Below, one piece after another: positions 52,363 to 60,878 of a DNA stretch of 64,000 nt; position 1 is the stretch's first letter; every line of letters starts with the position of its first letter. Source of the DNA: CAKZYD01 sp039814715 (GTDB lineage Bacteria; Pseudomonadota; Alphaproteobacteria; Sphingomonadales; CAKZYD01); the NCBI GenBank assembly GCA_039814715.1, contig JBCCAR010000002.1:62001-126000 (forward strand), written 5' to 3'. The notes under the pieces were generated by a model. That model ran no database searches. It was not told where the DNA came from and saw only the letters and a list, made by a program, of their open reading frames with translations. Position numbers and translations under genes: made by a program.

Positions 52363-53469
52363 TCATGGCATCAGCAAAACAGGCTTAATGGCAGCGCCGC
52401 TTTCCGCGTCCGCCAGCGCTGCGTTAATGTTATCAAACGCATAGGTCTGGATGAGCTGATCAAGCGGGAAACGCCCTGCTTGATAGTGCGCAATTAGCTC
52501 TGGAATAAAGCGCTGAGGCACACTTGCCCCCTCGACCAAGCCGGTCAGTGTTTTGCCGATCAAGAAAGCAGCCATATCCAGCTTCATTTCGGTGCCTGCA
52601 GGCACGCCGCTAATAAGCGCGCAAGTGCCCGGCGTTGAGAGGATATCTACCGCTTGGCGAAGCGCTGCAGGCACGCCCGCCGCTTCAACGCTGTAGCGAA
52701 CTCCCGCGCCATTTGTATATGTCATGATGCGCTCGACCAGGTCATCGCCCGCTATAAAGGCTACATCTGCGCCCAGGGTTTGGGCTAATTTCAAGCGTTC
52801 TTGGTTGATATCTACGGCAAGAATTTGGCTGCATCCTGCCAGTTTGGCCGCCATGACCGCGCTGAGGCCAACGGCGCCGCAGCCAAAGACGGCGACACTA
52901 TCGCCGGGCTGCACATCTAAGGCATTTAAGACTGTACCGGCACCAGTTTGGATGCCGCACCCCAGCGGGGCCAGCAGTTCTAGTGGGATATCCTTTGGCA
53001 CCACGACAATATTGTTGTGTTTGACGACGCTATAGGTTGCAAAGCTTGATTGGCCGAAAAACGCGCCGCGCACCTGCGCGCCCGATTTATCGCAGTGTCC
53101 GCAGCTGCCATCGGCGCGCAGACCAGTGAAATTAAGGGGAAAAACATATTGGCACAAATACGGCATGCCCGCTTGGCAATTTGGGCATTTGCCGCAATAA
53201 GCGAAAGACAGAACCACGTGATCGCCCGGCGAAACGCCGCTAATATCTTCGCCGACCGCTTCGACAATGCCAGCGCCTTCATGGCCCAAAATAACGGGAA
53301 GCTCTGGCACAGGGAAATAGCCATCGCGCGCGCCAATGTCAGTGTGGCAGATACCCGTCGCTTTGATCCTGACCAGAACCTCGTCTGCCTTGGGAGGCTC
53401 TAGGGTAACCTCTTCAAGGGAAAATCCGCTATGGCGTGCCCGCGCTATTGCTGCTGTTGCGTGGATCAT
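52363..53469 (-). CDS. Zinc-dependent alcohol dehydrogenase (MDR family)
   Basis: The 368-residue enzyme has the catalytic zinc ligands in GICHTD and GHEGAG, the structural zinc Cys group CGKCPNCQAG...C and a Rossmann motif (VAVFGCGAVGLSAV). The sequence is closest to aryl/benzyl-alcohol dehydrogenase types. It would oxidise an aromatic alcohol to an aldehyde in the cytoplasm. It is second in an operon with a Rieske oxygenase (76-bp gap) and a TonB receptor. Confidence 0.9.
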   Translation of the reverse strand: MIHATAAIARARHSGFSLEEVTLEPPKADEVLVRIKATGICHTDIGARDGYFPVPELPVILGHEGAGIVEAVGEDISGVSPGDHVVLSFAYCGKCPNCQAGMPYLCQYVFPLNFTGLRADGSCGHCDKSGAQVRGAFFGQSSFATYSVVKHNNIVVVPKDIPLELLAPLGCGIQTGAGTVLNALDVQPGDSVAVFGCGAVGLSAVMAAKLAGCSQILAVDINQERLKLAQTLGADVAFIAGDDLVERIMTYTNGAGVRYSVEAAGVPAALRQAVDILSTPGTCALISGVPAGTEMKLDMAAFLIGKTLTGLVEGASVPQRFIPELIAHYQAGRFPLDQLIQTYAFDNINAALADAESGAAIKPVLLMP

Positions 53470-53545
53470 TGGCCTGCGCTCGCTCTACCATAAATTAAGA
53501 CCAACATCGCTGGATAAGCCCATCTCTTGACCGACGGTGAAGCGC

Positions 53546-54577
53546 TCATTCGGCGGCCAGCATTGCACTTTGTTCTTGCTTATAAGCGTTCTCCACCAAA
53601 GCCCGCGCCCGCATGGCTGGCGCATCTTCTCGGCAAGCCGCCAAGCGCATACCGCGGATATCGCCGCTTGGCAGCCGGGTTTGCTGCGCTTCAATCACGT
53701 CCACATCTTGATCAAAAGCAAAGCCGACCGTGTTCATCATTTGCGCATCAAAGTCTTTGTTGTCCTGCTCAAAAGCGCGAGAGAGCGTCCAAAAATAATG
53801 GGTTGAAGTATGCGTTTCTGGTGTCATCAGATCGATATTAATGGTGAACACCCCCTCTTCGCGCGGTCTACCAGTCGGCGTGCCGCCCACATTGAGCACG
53901 TAGTTTGCGGGCAATTGCCATGTCATGTCGGTCCAGAAATCCACTGGCGTTCCGGGCGCATAGCGATAGGTTAAAAAGGCTGGCGTCGGCTCACCTTTGA
54001 CCTCGCGAGGGACGAACATCTCGTCGCCGTCCACCTCAACTCGCACATCAGCAATTTTTGGGCTATCGAAACCCAGTACGTCCTTGTGCACGATGTCTGT
54101 GTGTGACAGATCGAGCAGGTTGTCGATCAGTAGTTCATAATAGCCCTTCACATAATGATAGCCGTAAAGATGGTGAAAGTCTGTGTTAGCGAAATATGGC
54201 TCGAGAAGCGGTGCAATCGGCGTCGTATCGGCGAGTTCAGGCGCGCCCATCCAAATCCAAAGCCAGCCATATTTGGCTTGCACGCGGTAAGTTTTCGCGC
54301 AAGCAAGCTTGGGGACAGACGTGTCATAGGGCGCGCGAACACAGGCGCCATCCGCATCAAATGTTAGCCCGTGATAGCCGCATTGTAGGCCCTCGCCAAC
54401 CATCGTGCCCTTGCTCAGCGGCAAGCGCCGGTGCGGGCAGGCATCTTCAAGCGCGCCATATCGCCCATCGGGGAAGTTTGCAAAAACGAGCGGCTCATCC
54501 ATGACCGTGCGGGCAAGGGGCCCATCCTCCAGCTCGGCTAGAGTTGCAGCGACATACCAATGGTTTTTTAAATACAT
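53546..54577 (-). CDS. Rieske oxygenase, vanillate demethylase (VanA)-like
   Basis: The 343-residue protein has C47-x-H49 and C66-x2-H69 of the Rieske centre (ACPHRR, QCGYHG), and NLLDLSHTDIVH for the mononuclear iron. VanA-type enzymes demethylate methoxylated aromatics and are monomer-type oxygenases fed by a separate ferredoxin reductase (VanB), which is not adjacent. The following alcohol dehydrogenase could oxidise the product. Methoxylated lignin aromatics are likely substrates by family, but unproved here. Confidence 0.88.
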   Translation of the reverse strand: MYLKNHWYVAATLAELEDGPLARTVMDEPLVFANFPDGRYGALEDACPHRRLPLSKGTMVGEGLQCGYHGLTFDADGACVRAPYDTSVPKLACAKTYRVQAKYGWLWIWMGAPELADTTPIAPLLEPYFANTDFHHLYGYHYVKGYYELLIDNLLDLSHTDIVHKDVLGFDSPKIADVRVEVDGDEMFVPREVKGEPTPAFLTYRYAPGTPVDFWTDMTWQLPANYVLNVGGTPTGRPREEGVFTINIDLMTPETHTSTHYFWTLSRAFEQDNKDFDAQMMNTVGFAFDQDVDVIEAQQTRLPSGDIRGMRLAACREDAPAMRARALVENAYKQEQSAMLAAE

Positions 54578-54787
54578 GGCAATTTTTCCCAGAACGATTT
54601 CGCCCTATCAAGCAGACTATGACGGCTTACAGCTATCACATGGCCGCCGCTGGTATCGCCACGCTGCCAATTTTGGCGCCGCCAGCGTTCTTGGCAACCG
54701 GGCGCTAATCATGGCGCGGCTGCGATAGCGCGCCTGTTAAGCATGTCTGCATGTTAAGCATCGGTGATAAAAAATGAGGCTGCCATT

Positions 54788-55174
54788 ATGGACTTGATCG
54801 CGATTGCACTGTTGTTTTTAAAAGCTGTTGAAAGTGGCGATATTGAAGCAGCTATGGCGCATTGCAAACCGACAGCTGAGTTTGCCTTTTTGCCGAGCCT
54901 TGGCGGGCCGCAGCCCATGGCAAGCGGCCTAGACATGCTCAAAAATCAAATCTTCACAGCGTTTGATGAGGATGGATTGACCTTGACGGTGACGCGCACG
55001 CTTTCTAGCCAAGACTTTGTTGTGGTAGAGTTTACTGGAACAGCAACACTAAAAACAGGCAAGCCATATACAAATTTCTATTCCATGAACATTGCGTTTG
55101 AGGGGGACAAAATCCAATGGGCGCGACCGTTTACTGATACCTTGCTTCTCAATAATGTAATGAGCGAACAATAA
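54788..55174 (+). CDS. NTF2-like/SnoaL-type protein
   Basis: ATG 54788 follows a GAGG ribosome site; another ATG at 54764 is possible. The 128-residue product has the NTF2-like order: FLKAVESGDIEAAMAHC, PTAEFAFLPSLGG, then VVVEFTGTATLKTGKPYTNFYSMNIAF. Such proteins are often small isomerases, dehydratases or unknown. It is divergent from the Rieske gene and is followed by a 300-bp gap before the aminotransferase. Confidence 0.7.
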   Translation: MDLIAIALLFLKAVESGDIEAAMAHCKPTAEFAFLPSLGGPQPMASGLDMLKNQIFTAFDEDGLTLTVTRTLSSQDFVVVEFTGTATLKTGKPYTNFYSMNIAFEGDKIQWARPFTDTLLLNNVMSEQ

Positions 55175-55350
55175 AGCTGCCAGAATTTCCAATCTATTCC
55201 AGATGCCAACAGGGTATGAAATAAAACTGTCTTCCAATGATATAAATTGAAACTTTTAGTTCAATTTTCCTTGTTCCTCACCGGATTTTGGACAGTATCT
55301 CCAGTGATTATGGGAGATACTCTCGTTGTAGTTGTTCGGGAAAGGTGCAC

Positions 55351-55479
55351 ATGGAGAGCTTAAAAATCCTGGAACTGCTGTTTGCGCGCCCGCCACGGGT
55401 GATGCATGGCGCCGCCCACCAATGCTTCGACCGTGACCAGGCCATTCGCGGCCTTATTGGCCCAAAAGAGATAGCCTAG
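55351..55479 (+). CDS. Possible 42-residue leader/coupling peptide
   Basis: An ATG at 55351, behind GGGAAAGG, opens a 42-codon frame ending TAG 55477-55479, which overlaps the GTG of the aminotransferase (TAGTG). The product is not similar to anything I recognise and the case rests only on the ribosome site and the overlap. Its likely use is translational coupling of the aminotransferase; it may not make a stable protein. The rest of the 55175-55478 region has no other supported feature. Confidence 0.4.
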   Translation: MESLKILELLFARPPRVMHGAAHQCFDRDQAIRGLIGPKEIA

Positions 55480-56678
55480 TGGCTGGGTTTGACACGCTCA
55501 AAGCGCTGCCGCCCGATGCGTTGCTGGGGTTAATGGCCGCCTTCCAGGCAGACCCGCGTCCTGAGAAGATTGACCTGGGTGTGGGCGTATACCGCGATGA
55601 AACGGGCAATACCCCGATCATGACCGCTGTGACGAAAGCAGAGGAATTGCTGCTCTCGCGCGAAACGACCAAGGTGTATGAAGGCCCGCGCGGAAACGCA
55701 AACTTTTGCGCGCACATTGAGAGCACCGTGTTTGGCTCCGGTAATGCCAGTCTATTGGAGCGCGTGACCAGCCTCACCACGCCCGGCGGATGCGGCGCGC
55801 TTTACTTGGCAGCGGTGTTTGCCAAACGCATATCTGGCAATCCCAGCGTTTGGATCAGCGCGCCTTCTTGGCCCAACCACACTGCTATCACGCGGCAAGC
55901 AGGGCTTGACGTGAAAGACTATCCTTATGCGGCGCCTGGCCGAACACAGATCGATTTTGATGCCATGGTGGCAGCATTTCAAACAGCCAAGCCGGGCGAT
56001 CTCATTATCCTTCAAGGGCCATGCCATAATCCTACGGGAATTGATCTAACGCTGAGCCAGTGGCGCACGCTAGCAGCTCTGATCGAGCGCAAAGGCCTGA
56101 TTGCCCTGATCGATATCGCTTACCACGGTCTGGGCGACGGCCTGGAAGAGGATTTGAAAGGCGTTAGGGCGGCCCTTGCCACACTGCCCAGCGCGCTTGT
56201 TTCTTACTCTTGCTCAAAAAACTTTGGCCTGTACCGCGAACGAACCGGCTGCCTGATCGCACTGTGCGAGACGGCCAAATCAGCGCAAATCGCAACGACA
56301 CATCTTGCGGACATCGCGCGCGCTAGCTATTCCATGCCGCCCGCCCATGGCGCCGCGATCGTCAACACCATTTTATCCGATACGGGCCTCAAAAAAGACT
56401 GGGAAACGGAGCTGTCTGACATGCGCGCGCGCATCAAGCACCTAAGGCGCGCGTTCGCAAACCAGCTTTTGCAGGCGTCAGACATCGATGAATTGGTCGC
56501 TATAGCAGGCCAAAAGGGCATGTTCTCAATGCTCCCATTGCCGTCACACGCAGCCGCTGATTTAGCGGCAAAGGATGGGATTTACTTGCCCACTTCTGGC
56601 AGGATAAATCTAGCGGGACTTGGTATGCACCAGATTGAATTTGCCGCCACAAAGCTTGGATTGGCGCTCCAATATTAG
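55479..56678 (+). CDS. Aspartate/aromatic aminotransferase (class I, AspC/TyrB-like)
   Basis: The start GTG 55479 gives MAGFDTLKALPPDALLGLM, the normal N-terminus for this group. The 399-residue enzyme contains GVGVYRDE, CHNPTGIDL (with Asn and Pro for the cofactor), DIAYHGLGDG and the PLP lysine in SKNFGLYRERTG. It transfers amino groups between glutamate or aspartate or an aromatic amino acid and 2-oxo acids. It begins directly at the stop of a 42-residue frame, so it may be regulated by coupling. It is a likely link to the D-glutamate genes further on. Confidence 0.9.
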   Translation: MAGFDTLKALPPDALLGLMAAFQADPRPEKIDLGVGVYRDETGNTPIMTAVTKAEELLLSRETTKVYEGPRGNANFCAHIESTVFGSGNASLLERVTSLTTPGGCGALYLAAVFAKRISGNPSVWISAPSWPNHTAITRQAGLDVKDYPYAAPGRTQIDFDAMVAAFQTAKPGDLIILQGPCHNPTGIDLTLSQWRTLAALIERKGLIALIDIAYHGLGDGLEEDLKGVRAALATLPSALVSYSCSKNFGLYRERTGCLIALCETAKSAQIATTHLADIARASYSMPPAHGAAIVNTILSDTGLKKDWETELSDMRARIKHLRRAFANQLLQASDIDELVAIAGQKGMFSMLPLPSHAAADLAAKDGIYLPTSGRINLAGLGMHQIEFAATKLGLALQY

Positions 56679-56723
56679 ATGTCAGGACACGCCTGTATTC
56701 TGCGCGGATGCAGCCGCCGCCTA

Positions 56724-57401
56724 CTATCTTAAAACGCGGCGATTGACGTCTACGTGTATAGTGCAGCCCGGGCGTCGCTCATTATTCAGCATCCTTTTTG
56801 TCAAACGCTCATAAAAGAGTATGAACTCTTCTACCCACTTTATGCGCTCTGGCGTTAAGGGCTTATCGGGTTGCCCGCAGTTGAAACGTTCTTGCTCAAG
56901 ACGCCATTTTAAGACTGCGCTAAACCCCGGTGCATCAATGTGGCAAAAGGCATCTGCCCTGTCCCAAAGGGCGGTGTAAGACGTCGACAGCTGTGTTTCC
57001 TGGTAGCGGCGCCATATGCCATCACAGTCCGCCCTTTCTATGGCATTCAAAGGCTCGTCTTGAAGCGATTGCGTATTGGGAGCGACGCCCATCAGCCAGC
57101 CTTCTAGAACAATGATCTCAGGACGCGTTGTGATCTGCCGCCATTCCTTAAATGGCGCCCCGCGGATTTTAAAGTGCGGATGAACATCTTTAGCAAGGCG
57201 GTCGCGGTCTGCCAGGGTCAGGTAAAAATCGTCCAACCCCAAAGTGAGTATCTTTCCATTGGCCTTTGCTGCAATAGCGTTCAACGCTGTCGATTTACCT
57301 ATCCCTTGCGCGCCAGAAACGAAAAACAGGTTTGGGACATCTGACTGTGTCTCAGCTGCAGTCAACCAGTCTTCAAGTTCCAATTCTAATGACATAGACA
57401 C
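56724..57401 (-). CDS. P-loop kinase, D-glycerate 3-kinase (GLYK)-like
   Basis: The 225-residue protein has Walker A SGAQGIGKST (29-38), LGLDDFYLTLADRDRLAKD and VLEGWLMGV, which match the GLYK/Tda10 branch of P-loop kinases. A second start 6 bp in (MSLELELEDW) is possible. It would phosphorylate D-glycerate or a related hydroxy acid with ATP in the cytoplasm. It lies 75 bp downstream of dgcA on the same strand, so it may be the last gene of that operon. Confidence 0.82.
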   Translation of the reverse strand: MSMSLELELEDWLTAAETQSDVPNLFFVSGAQGIGKSTALNAIAAKANGKILTLGLDDFYLTLADRDRLAKDVHPHFKIRGAPFKEWRQITTRPEIIVLEGWLMGVAPNTQSLQDEPLNAIERADCDGIWRRYQETQLSTSYTALWDRADAFCHIDAPGFSAVLKWRLEQERFNCGQPDKPLTPERIKWVEEFILFYERLTKRMLNNERRPGCTIHVDVNRRVLR

Positions 57402-57476
57402 CTCATTCTAATCGCGGTTTTAGCGAACCGTACCAGGGGCTTAACCAGCGCTGACGCTGTAGGTCTCTTTCGCAGC

Positions 57477-58454
57477 CTATCCCCAAAGCGAAGCGTCTGG
57501 CGGCGACACAGTGCCATCAGCGCCAAACGTCATGGCATGGGCAACGTCCTGCGTGATCAGCAGCGGGCCGTCGATGTCCACATATTTGCACGATTGGGCG
57601 ATGACAAAGGCTGGCGCCATAGACAATGACGAACCAGACATGCAGCCAATCATCACATCTTTGCCCGCTTTTTTGGCGGCCTGGGCGAGCGAAAGGCCTT
57701 CAGACAGACCGCCAGTCTTGTCTAATTTGATGTTTATAATGTCGTAGTATTGCCCAATGGCCTCAAAATCGCGCCGATCTAAACAGGATTCGTCCGCGGC
57801 GAGCGGCACGGGGGGATGATAGCCTGCTAAGTCCGCATCATCGCCGCGTTTAAGCGGCTGTTCAATCATTGATACACCAAGCCTATCCAATGCCGGGGCC
57901 CAGTCTTTTAGCTGCTCTGCAGACCAGCCCTGGTTTGCATCAATCACAATGTCGGTGCCGGGCAGCGCCGCGCGCACAGCTTCCACACAGGTCACTGGCT
58001 GAGCATCATTGAGTTTGAGTTTAAGGCATCCAACTGGCGGCGCTGCGCTGGCTTTTCCCGCCATAATCTCCGGCGTATCAACGCTGATTGTGAAGACAGT
58101 TTTTACAGGCGCACTTGAACATGCCAATAGGTCCCAAATCCGTTTGCCTGCCTGTTTACAGCGCAGATCCCACAGCGCGCAATCAAGGGCATTGCGCGCG
58201 CCGCCGGGCGGCAAGCGTTCCGCGAGGTCGCCAAAGTCAAAATCCATCGGCAAGGTCCGCTTTGCCTCTTCCACATCTGCGATCATGGAAGCGACGCTCT
58301 CGCCAATAAAGTAAACGCCGATTGCTTCGCCTTGGCCCACATATCCGTCTTGCTCTAGGCGCACCCATATCGTGTCTGTAGACACAAAGGTATGGCCGGT
58401 GATTTTCAGTGGCTCTTTCAGAGGAAAGCAGCGCTTTTGGGTGGTGATTTTCAT
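57477..58454 (-). CDS. dgcA: N-acetyl-D-Glu racemase DgcA / dipeptide epimerase-type enolase
   Basis: The 325-residue enzyme has all muconate-lactonising-subgroup residues: Lys145 and Lys147 (KLKLN), Asp172-Ala-Asn174 (DANQGW), Glu198 (IEQP), Asp221 (AADES) and Lys243-Leu-Asp245 (IKLDKTGG). Family members are L-Ala-D/L-Glu epimerases, and those next to a DUF1611 gene are N-acetyl-D-Glu racemases (DgcA) of the D-glutamate pathway. The DUF1611 gene lies 5 bp upstream, so I favour DgcA. A true dipeptide epimerase remains possible because a proline iminopeptidase is in the same operon. Confidence 0.87.
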   Translation of the reverse strand: MKITTQKRCFPLKEPLKITGHTFVSTDTIWVRLEQDGYVGQGEAIGVYFIGESVASMIADVEEAKRTLPMDFDFGDLAERLPPGGARNALDCALWDLRCKQAGKRIWDLLACSSAPVKTVFTISVDTPEIMAGKASAAPPVGCLKLKLNDAQPVTCVEAVRAALPGTDIVIDANQGWSAEQLKDWAPALDRLGVSMIEQPLKRGDDADLAGYHPPVPLAADESCLDRRDFEAIGQYYDIINIKLDKTGGLSEGLSLAQAAKKAGKDVMIGCMSGSSLSMAPAFVIAQSCKYVDIDGPLLITQDVAHAMTFGADGTVSPPDASLWG

Positions 58455-58459
58455 GGTGT

Positions 58460-59497
58460 TTAAGCCAGCGGCCCAAAGGTCACTTCGAGAGCCTGAAGGA
58501 TATTAGCGCATCCAAAGCGAATGGGGTCCGTTGCTGGCAGCCCGTGCACCTGGGACAAGTCCGCCAAATAGGCTTCAGCCTCGATTTTCCCCAAATGCGC
58601 TGTATTGACGGACAAACCAACGCAGCGCACGGCGGGGTTGGTTAAAGCAGCGATGTCAACGTTGCGCTGAATGACGTCCTTGATGGGCATGAGCGGCGTA
58701 TCAGGCCAGCCGCTCACATGGGTGCGCCCAGCATGGTGGCATAGTACCAAAGCATCCGGTTGGGAGCCGATTAACAGGCCGTGGCTCACGGCGCCGTAGC
58801 CAGGGTGAAAAATAGCGCCTTGGCCTTCAATAACATCCCAATGGTTGTCGTCTGCAGAGGGCGACAGCATCTCTGCAGCGCCGGACAGAAAATCAGAGAT
58901 AACGGCATCTAGGGGCAGGCCTTGGCCAGCAATCATAATCCCTGTTTGGCCAGACGCACGAAAGTCCACATGTGCGCCTTCCGCCCGCATTTCTTTTTCC
59001 AGCTGCAGAGCGGTGTATTTCTTGCCGAGCGCGCAATCTGTGCCCACCGTCAGCAGCCTTTTCCCGCTCCGCTTTTTGCCCGTCCCAACCGGCAGCGCCT
59101 CCGGCGGCGTACGCACATCAATTAGGCGGGCGCCTGATTGGCGCGCTGCCGCAGCCAGCGCCGGTACATCCTCCAAGCGCTGATGCAGACCGCCAATGAT
59201 GTCTAGCCCTGCGCGCGCTGCCGCTATCAATGTATCGAGCCAGACATCAGGAATTGCTCCGCCAACCAGAGCCGTCCCAATTAGGAGGGATTGCACGCCC
59301 CTAGCGCGCGCGTTGTCTATCGATAGATCTGGGAGGCCTAAATCAACGGCCTCAGTCGATAGGCGAAGTTGGCCCGCACAAGAGTCCGGCCGCCAGTCTA
59401 CAATGCCTAAGGCTGTTTTTGCGTAAGAGGGGCGATGTTCATCCCCAACGAAAAGCAAATAGGGAGGCTTTAAATGTATGGGCGACATTTCTACCAT
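58460..59497 (-). CDS. dgcN: D-glutamate N-acetyltransferase DgcN (DUF1611 family)
   Basis: From GTA-adjacent ATG 59497 the protein has 345 residues; a longer frame from 59635 runs back inside the peptidase gene. It has a P-loop-like GTDCALGKKYT (152-162) and DUF1611 segments such as HVDFRASGQTGIMIAGQGLPLDAV and DNHWDVIEGQGAIFHP. DgcN transfers acetyl from acetyl-CoA to D-Glu, which DgcA then racemises to N-acetyl-L-Glu. Order and spacing (5 bp) match the described DgcN-DgcA pair. Its start overlaps the peptidase stop by 7 bp. Confidence 0.85.
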   Translation of the reverse strand: MVEMSPIHLKPPYLLFVGDEHRPSYAKTALGIVDWRPDSCAGQLRLSTEAVDLGLPDLSIDNARARGVQSLLIGTALVGGAIPDVWLDTLIAAARAGLDIIGGLHQRLEDVPALAAAARQSGARLIDVRTPPEALPVGTGKKRSGKRLLTVGTDCALGKKYTALQLEKEMRAEGAHVDFRASGQTGIMIAGQGLPLDAVISDFLSGAAEMLSPSADDNHWDVIEGQGAIFHPGYGAVSHGLLIGSQPDALVLCHHAGRTHVSGWPDTPLMPIKDVIQRNVDIAALTNPAVRCVGLSVNTAHLGKIEAEAYLADLSQVHGLPATDPIRFGCANILQALEVTFGPLA

Positions 59498-60462
59498 CGT
59501 TCCGCCTTTTGAAATGCGCGCGTCATCGCCTGCGCTAACTCCGGCTCCGTCCCCAGGTGCCCAGCGTGGGGGCACAGGACCAAGTCTGCCTGTGGCCATA
59601 CGCGTTTTAATTTGACCGCATTGCCAAACGGGCAAACAATATCATAGCGGCCATGCACCAAAATACCGGGTGTATCAGCCAGGATATTCATATCGCCCAA
59701 TATACCATTGGGCGGCAAGAACGCTTGATGTTTTCGGTAATGGAGCGCAATGCGAATGCCATTCAGGCACTCATCTGCATCAAACGCATCGTCCAGATTT
59801 TCAGGTGGATCGAGGCTCGCGCACCGTTCCTCGTAGAGCGTGAGGGCAAGGGCGGCTTGCCGCGCCTTTTCCAGATCATCGCCAAGCACATGCTTTTCGG
59901 TCGCGTCATAGATGCTTTCATCCTGCCCGCAGCCGGTTGCGTTCGCAAATATCTCAAAGGCATCTGGAAAGATGTGGTGCATGGTTTTGTCAAACCACTC
60001 AAAGCCGGAGGCATCGCCTAAAAACCCACCGCGCAGAATAAGCCCTGCGGTCCGGTCAGGGTGCAGTTGGCCATAGCGGATTGCAAGCGTGACGCCCCAA
60101 GAGCCGCCTGCGACGGTCCAGCGCTCAAGGGAGAGATGCGCGCGCACCTTTTCCATATCTTCGACCAGATGATCGAGTGTGTTGGCCTGCGTCTCTCCCA
60201 GTGGGGTGGAGCGGCCGCAGCCGCGCTGGTCAATTTGTACAAGAAGAACTTTATCTGGGTCACCATAGCAGCGCACATGATCCCCGATTAATCCGCCAGG
60301 GCCGCCATGGCAAAACACAATGGGAACACCATCACCCTTGCCGGATAGTTCAACATTCAAGGTATGTCCATCGCCTACCGGAAGAGAGAAGCGCTCGAAA
60401 ACCCCTGGGTCTGGAAATGAAAATCCGCTTGCTGGTTCAATCTCTTCACTCGTTTTGTCCAT
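59491..60462 (-). CDS. Proline iminopeptidase-like S33 hydrolase
   Basis: The 323-residue enzyme starts at ATG 60462 behind GGAG. It has HGGPGG (oxyanion, 52-57), DQRGCGRS (78-85) and the elbow GGSWG with Ser121, all typical of prolyl iminopeptidases of family S33. It removes N-terminal Pro or other residues from short peptides, or hydrolyses amides. Here it heads the operon with dgcN and dgcA, so its peptide may contain D-Glu or another residue needing racemisation. Confidence 0.87.
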   Translation of the reverse strand: MDKTSEEIEPASGFSFPDPGVFERFSLPVGDGHTLNVELSGKGDGVPIVFCHGGPGGLIGDHVRCYGDPDKVLLVQIDQRGCGRSTPLGETQANTLDHLVEDMEKVRAHLSLERWTVAGGSWGVTLAIRYGQLHPDRTAGLILRGGFLGDASGFEWFDKTMHHIFPDAFEIFANATGCGQDESIYDATEKHVLGDDLEKARQAALALTLYEERCASLDPPENLDDAFDADECLNGIRIALHYRKHQAFLPPNGILGDMNILADTPGILVHGRYDIVCPFGNAVKLKRVWPQADLVLCPHAGHLGTEPELAQAMTRAFQKAERW

Positions 60463-60501
60463 AAAGCTGCTCCGCGCTGTTGCAGAAAAGGGAAATCTAG
60501 A

Positions 60502-60517
60502 ATACACGGTGTATACA
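60502..60517. promoter_or_regulatory. GntR-type operator between divergent pip-dgcN-dgcA and EthD operons
   Basis: ATACA-CGG-TGTAT (60502-60514) and the overlapping TGTATACA (60510-60517) are perfect palindromes in the 77-bp gap between divergent genes. TGTATACA fits the TNGTATACNA-like operators of FCD-type GntR regulators. A GntR/FCD gene is three genes downstream, which makes it the likely binder. Confidence 0.65.
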
Positions 60518-60539
60518 TATTTATGAGAGAGGTCGAGAT

Positions 60540-60875
60540 ATGATTAAAGTCATGTGGTTTTTGAAAAAAGCAGACCATTTAAGCTTGCAGGAATTTCGCG
60601 ATTGGTGGATCGATAGCCATATCAATCTGGTCCTGAGTTTACAAAAAGATCACCTGTTTAAATACGTGGTCAATATTCGCGAAGAAGATGATAATCTGCC
60701 GGGCAATACAGCGCACGCTTTTGAGTGGGATGGATGCGCAGAGCAGTGGTTTGAGACTGAAGAGGCCTTCCGCGAAGTCTATGGCAAATCCACACCCAGC
60801 GCGTCACGCGAAGACAGTGAAAACAATGTCAGCAAGATGGCGCGCATGATTGTCCGCGAAACACAGGTCGTTTGA
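60540..60875 (+). CDS. EthD-family protein
   Basis: The 111-residue product has the EthD pattern: MIKVMWFLKKADHLSLQEFRDWWIDSH, HLFKYVVNIR, AFEWDGCAEQWFETEEAFREVYG. EthD proteins are small ferredoxin-fold enzymes or accessory proteins in ether and aromatic degradation (dimeric alpha-beta barrel). It is first in the operon EthD-SDR-GntR. GAGAGAGG precedes the start. Confidence 0.82.
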   Translation: MIKVMWFLKKADHLSLQEFRDWWIDSHINLVLSLQKDHLFKYVVNIREEDDNLPGNTAHAFEWDGCAEQWFETEEAFREVYGKSTPSASREDSENNVSKMARMIVRETQVV

Positions 60876-60878
60876 ACC

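Noticed and set aside
53546..54577. Assignment of the Rieske protein as a phthalate or carbazole dioxygenase
   Set aside because: Sequence is closer to single-component VanA-type demethylases, and no beta subunit or ferredoxin gene is adjacent; the exact substrate stays open.
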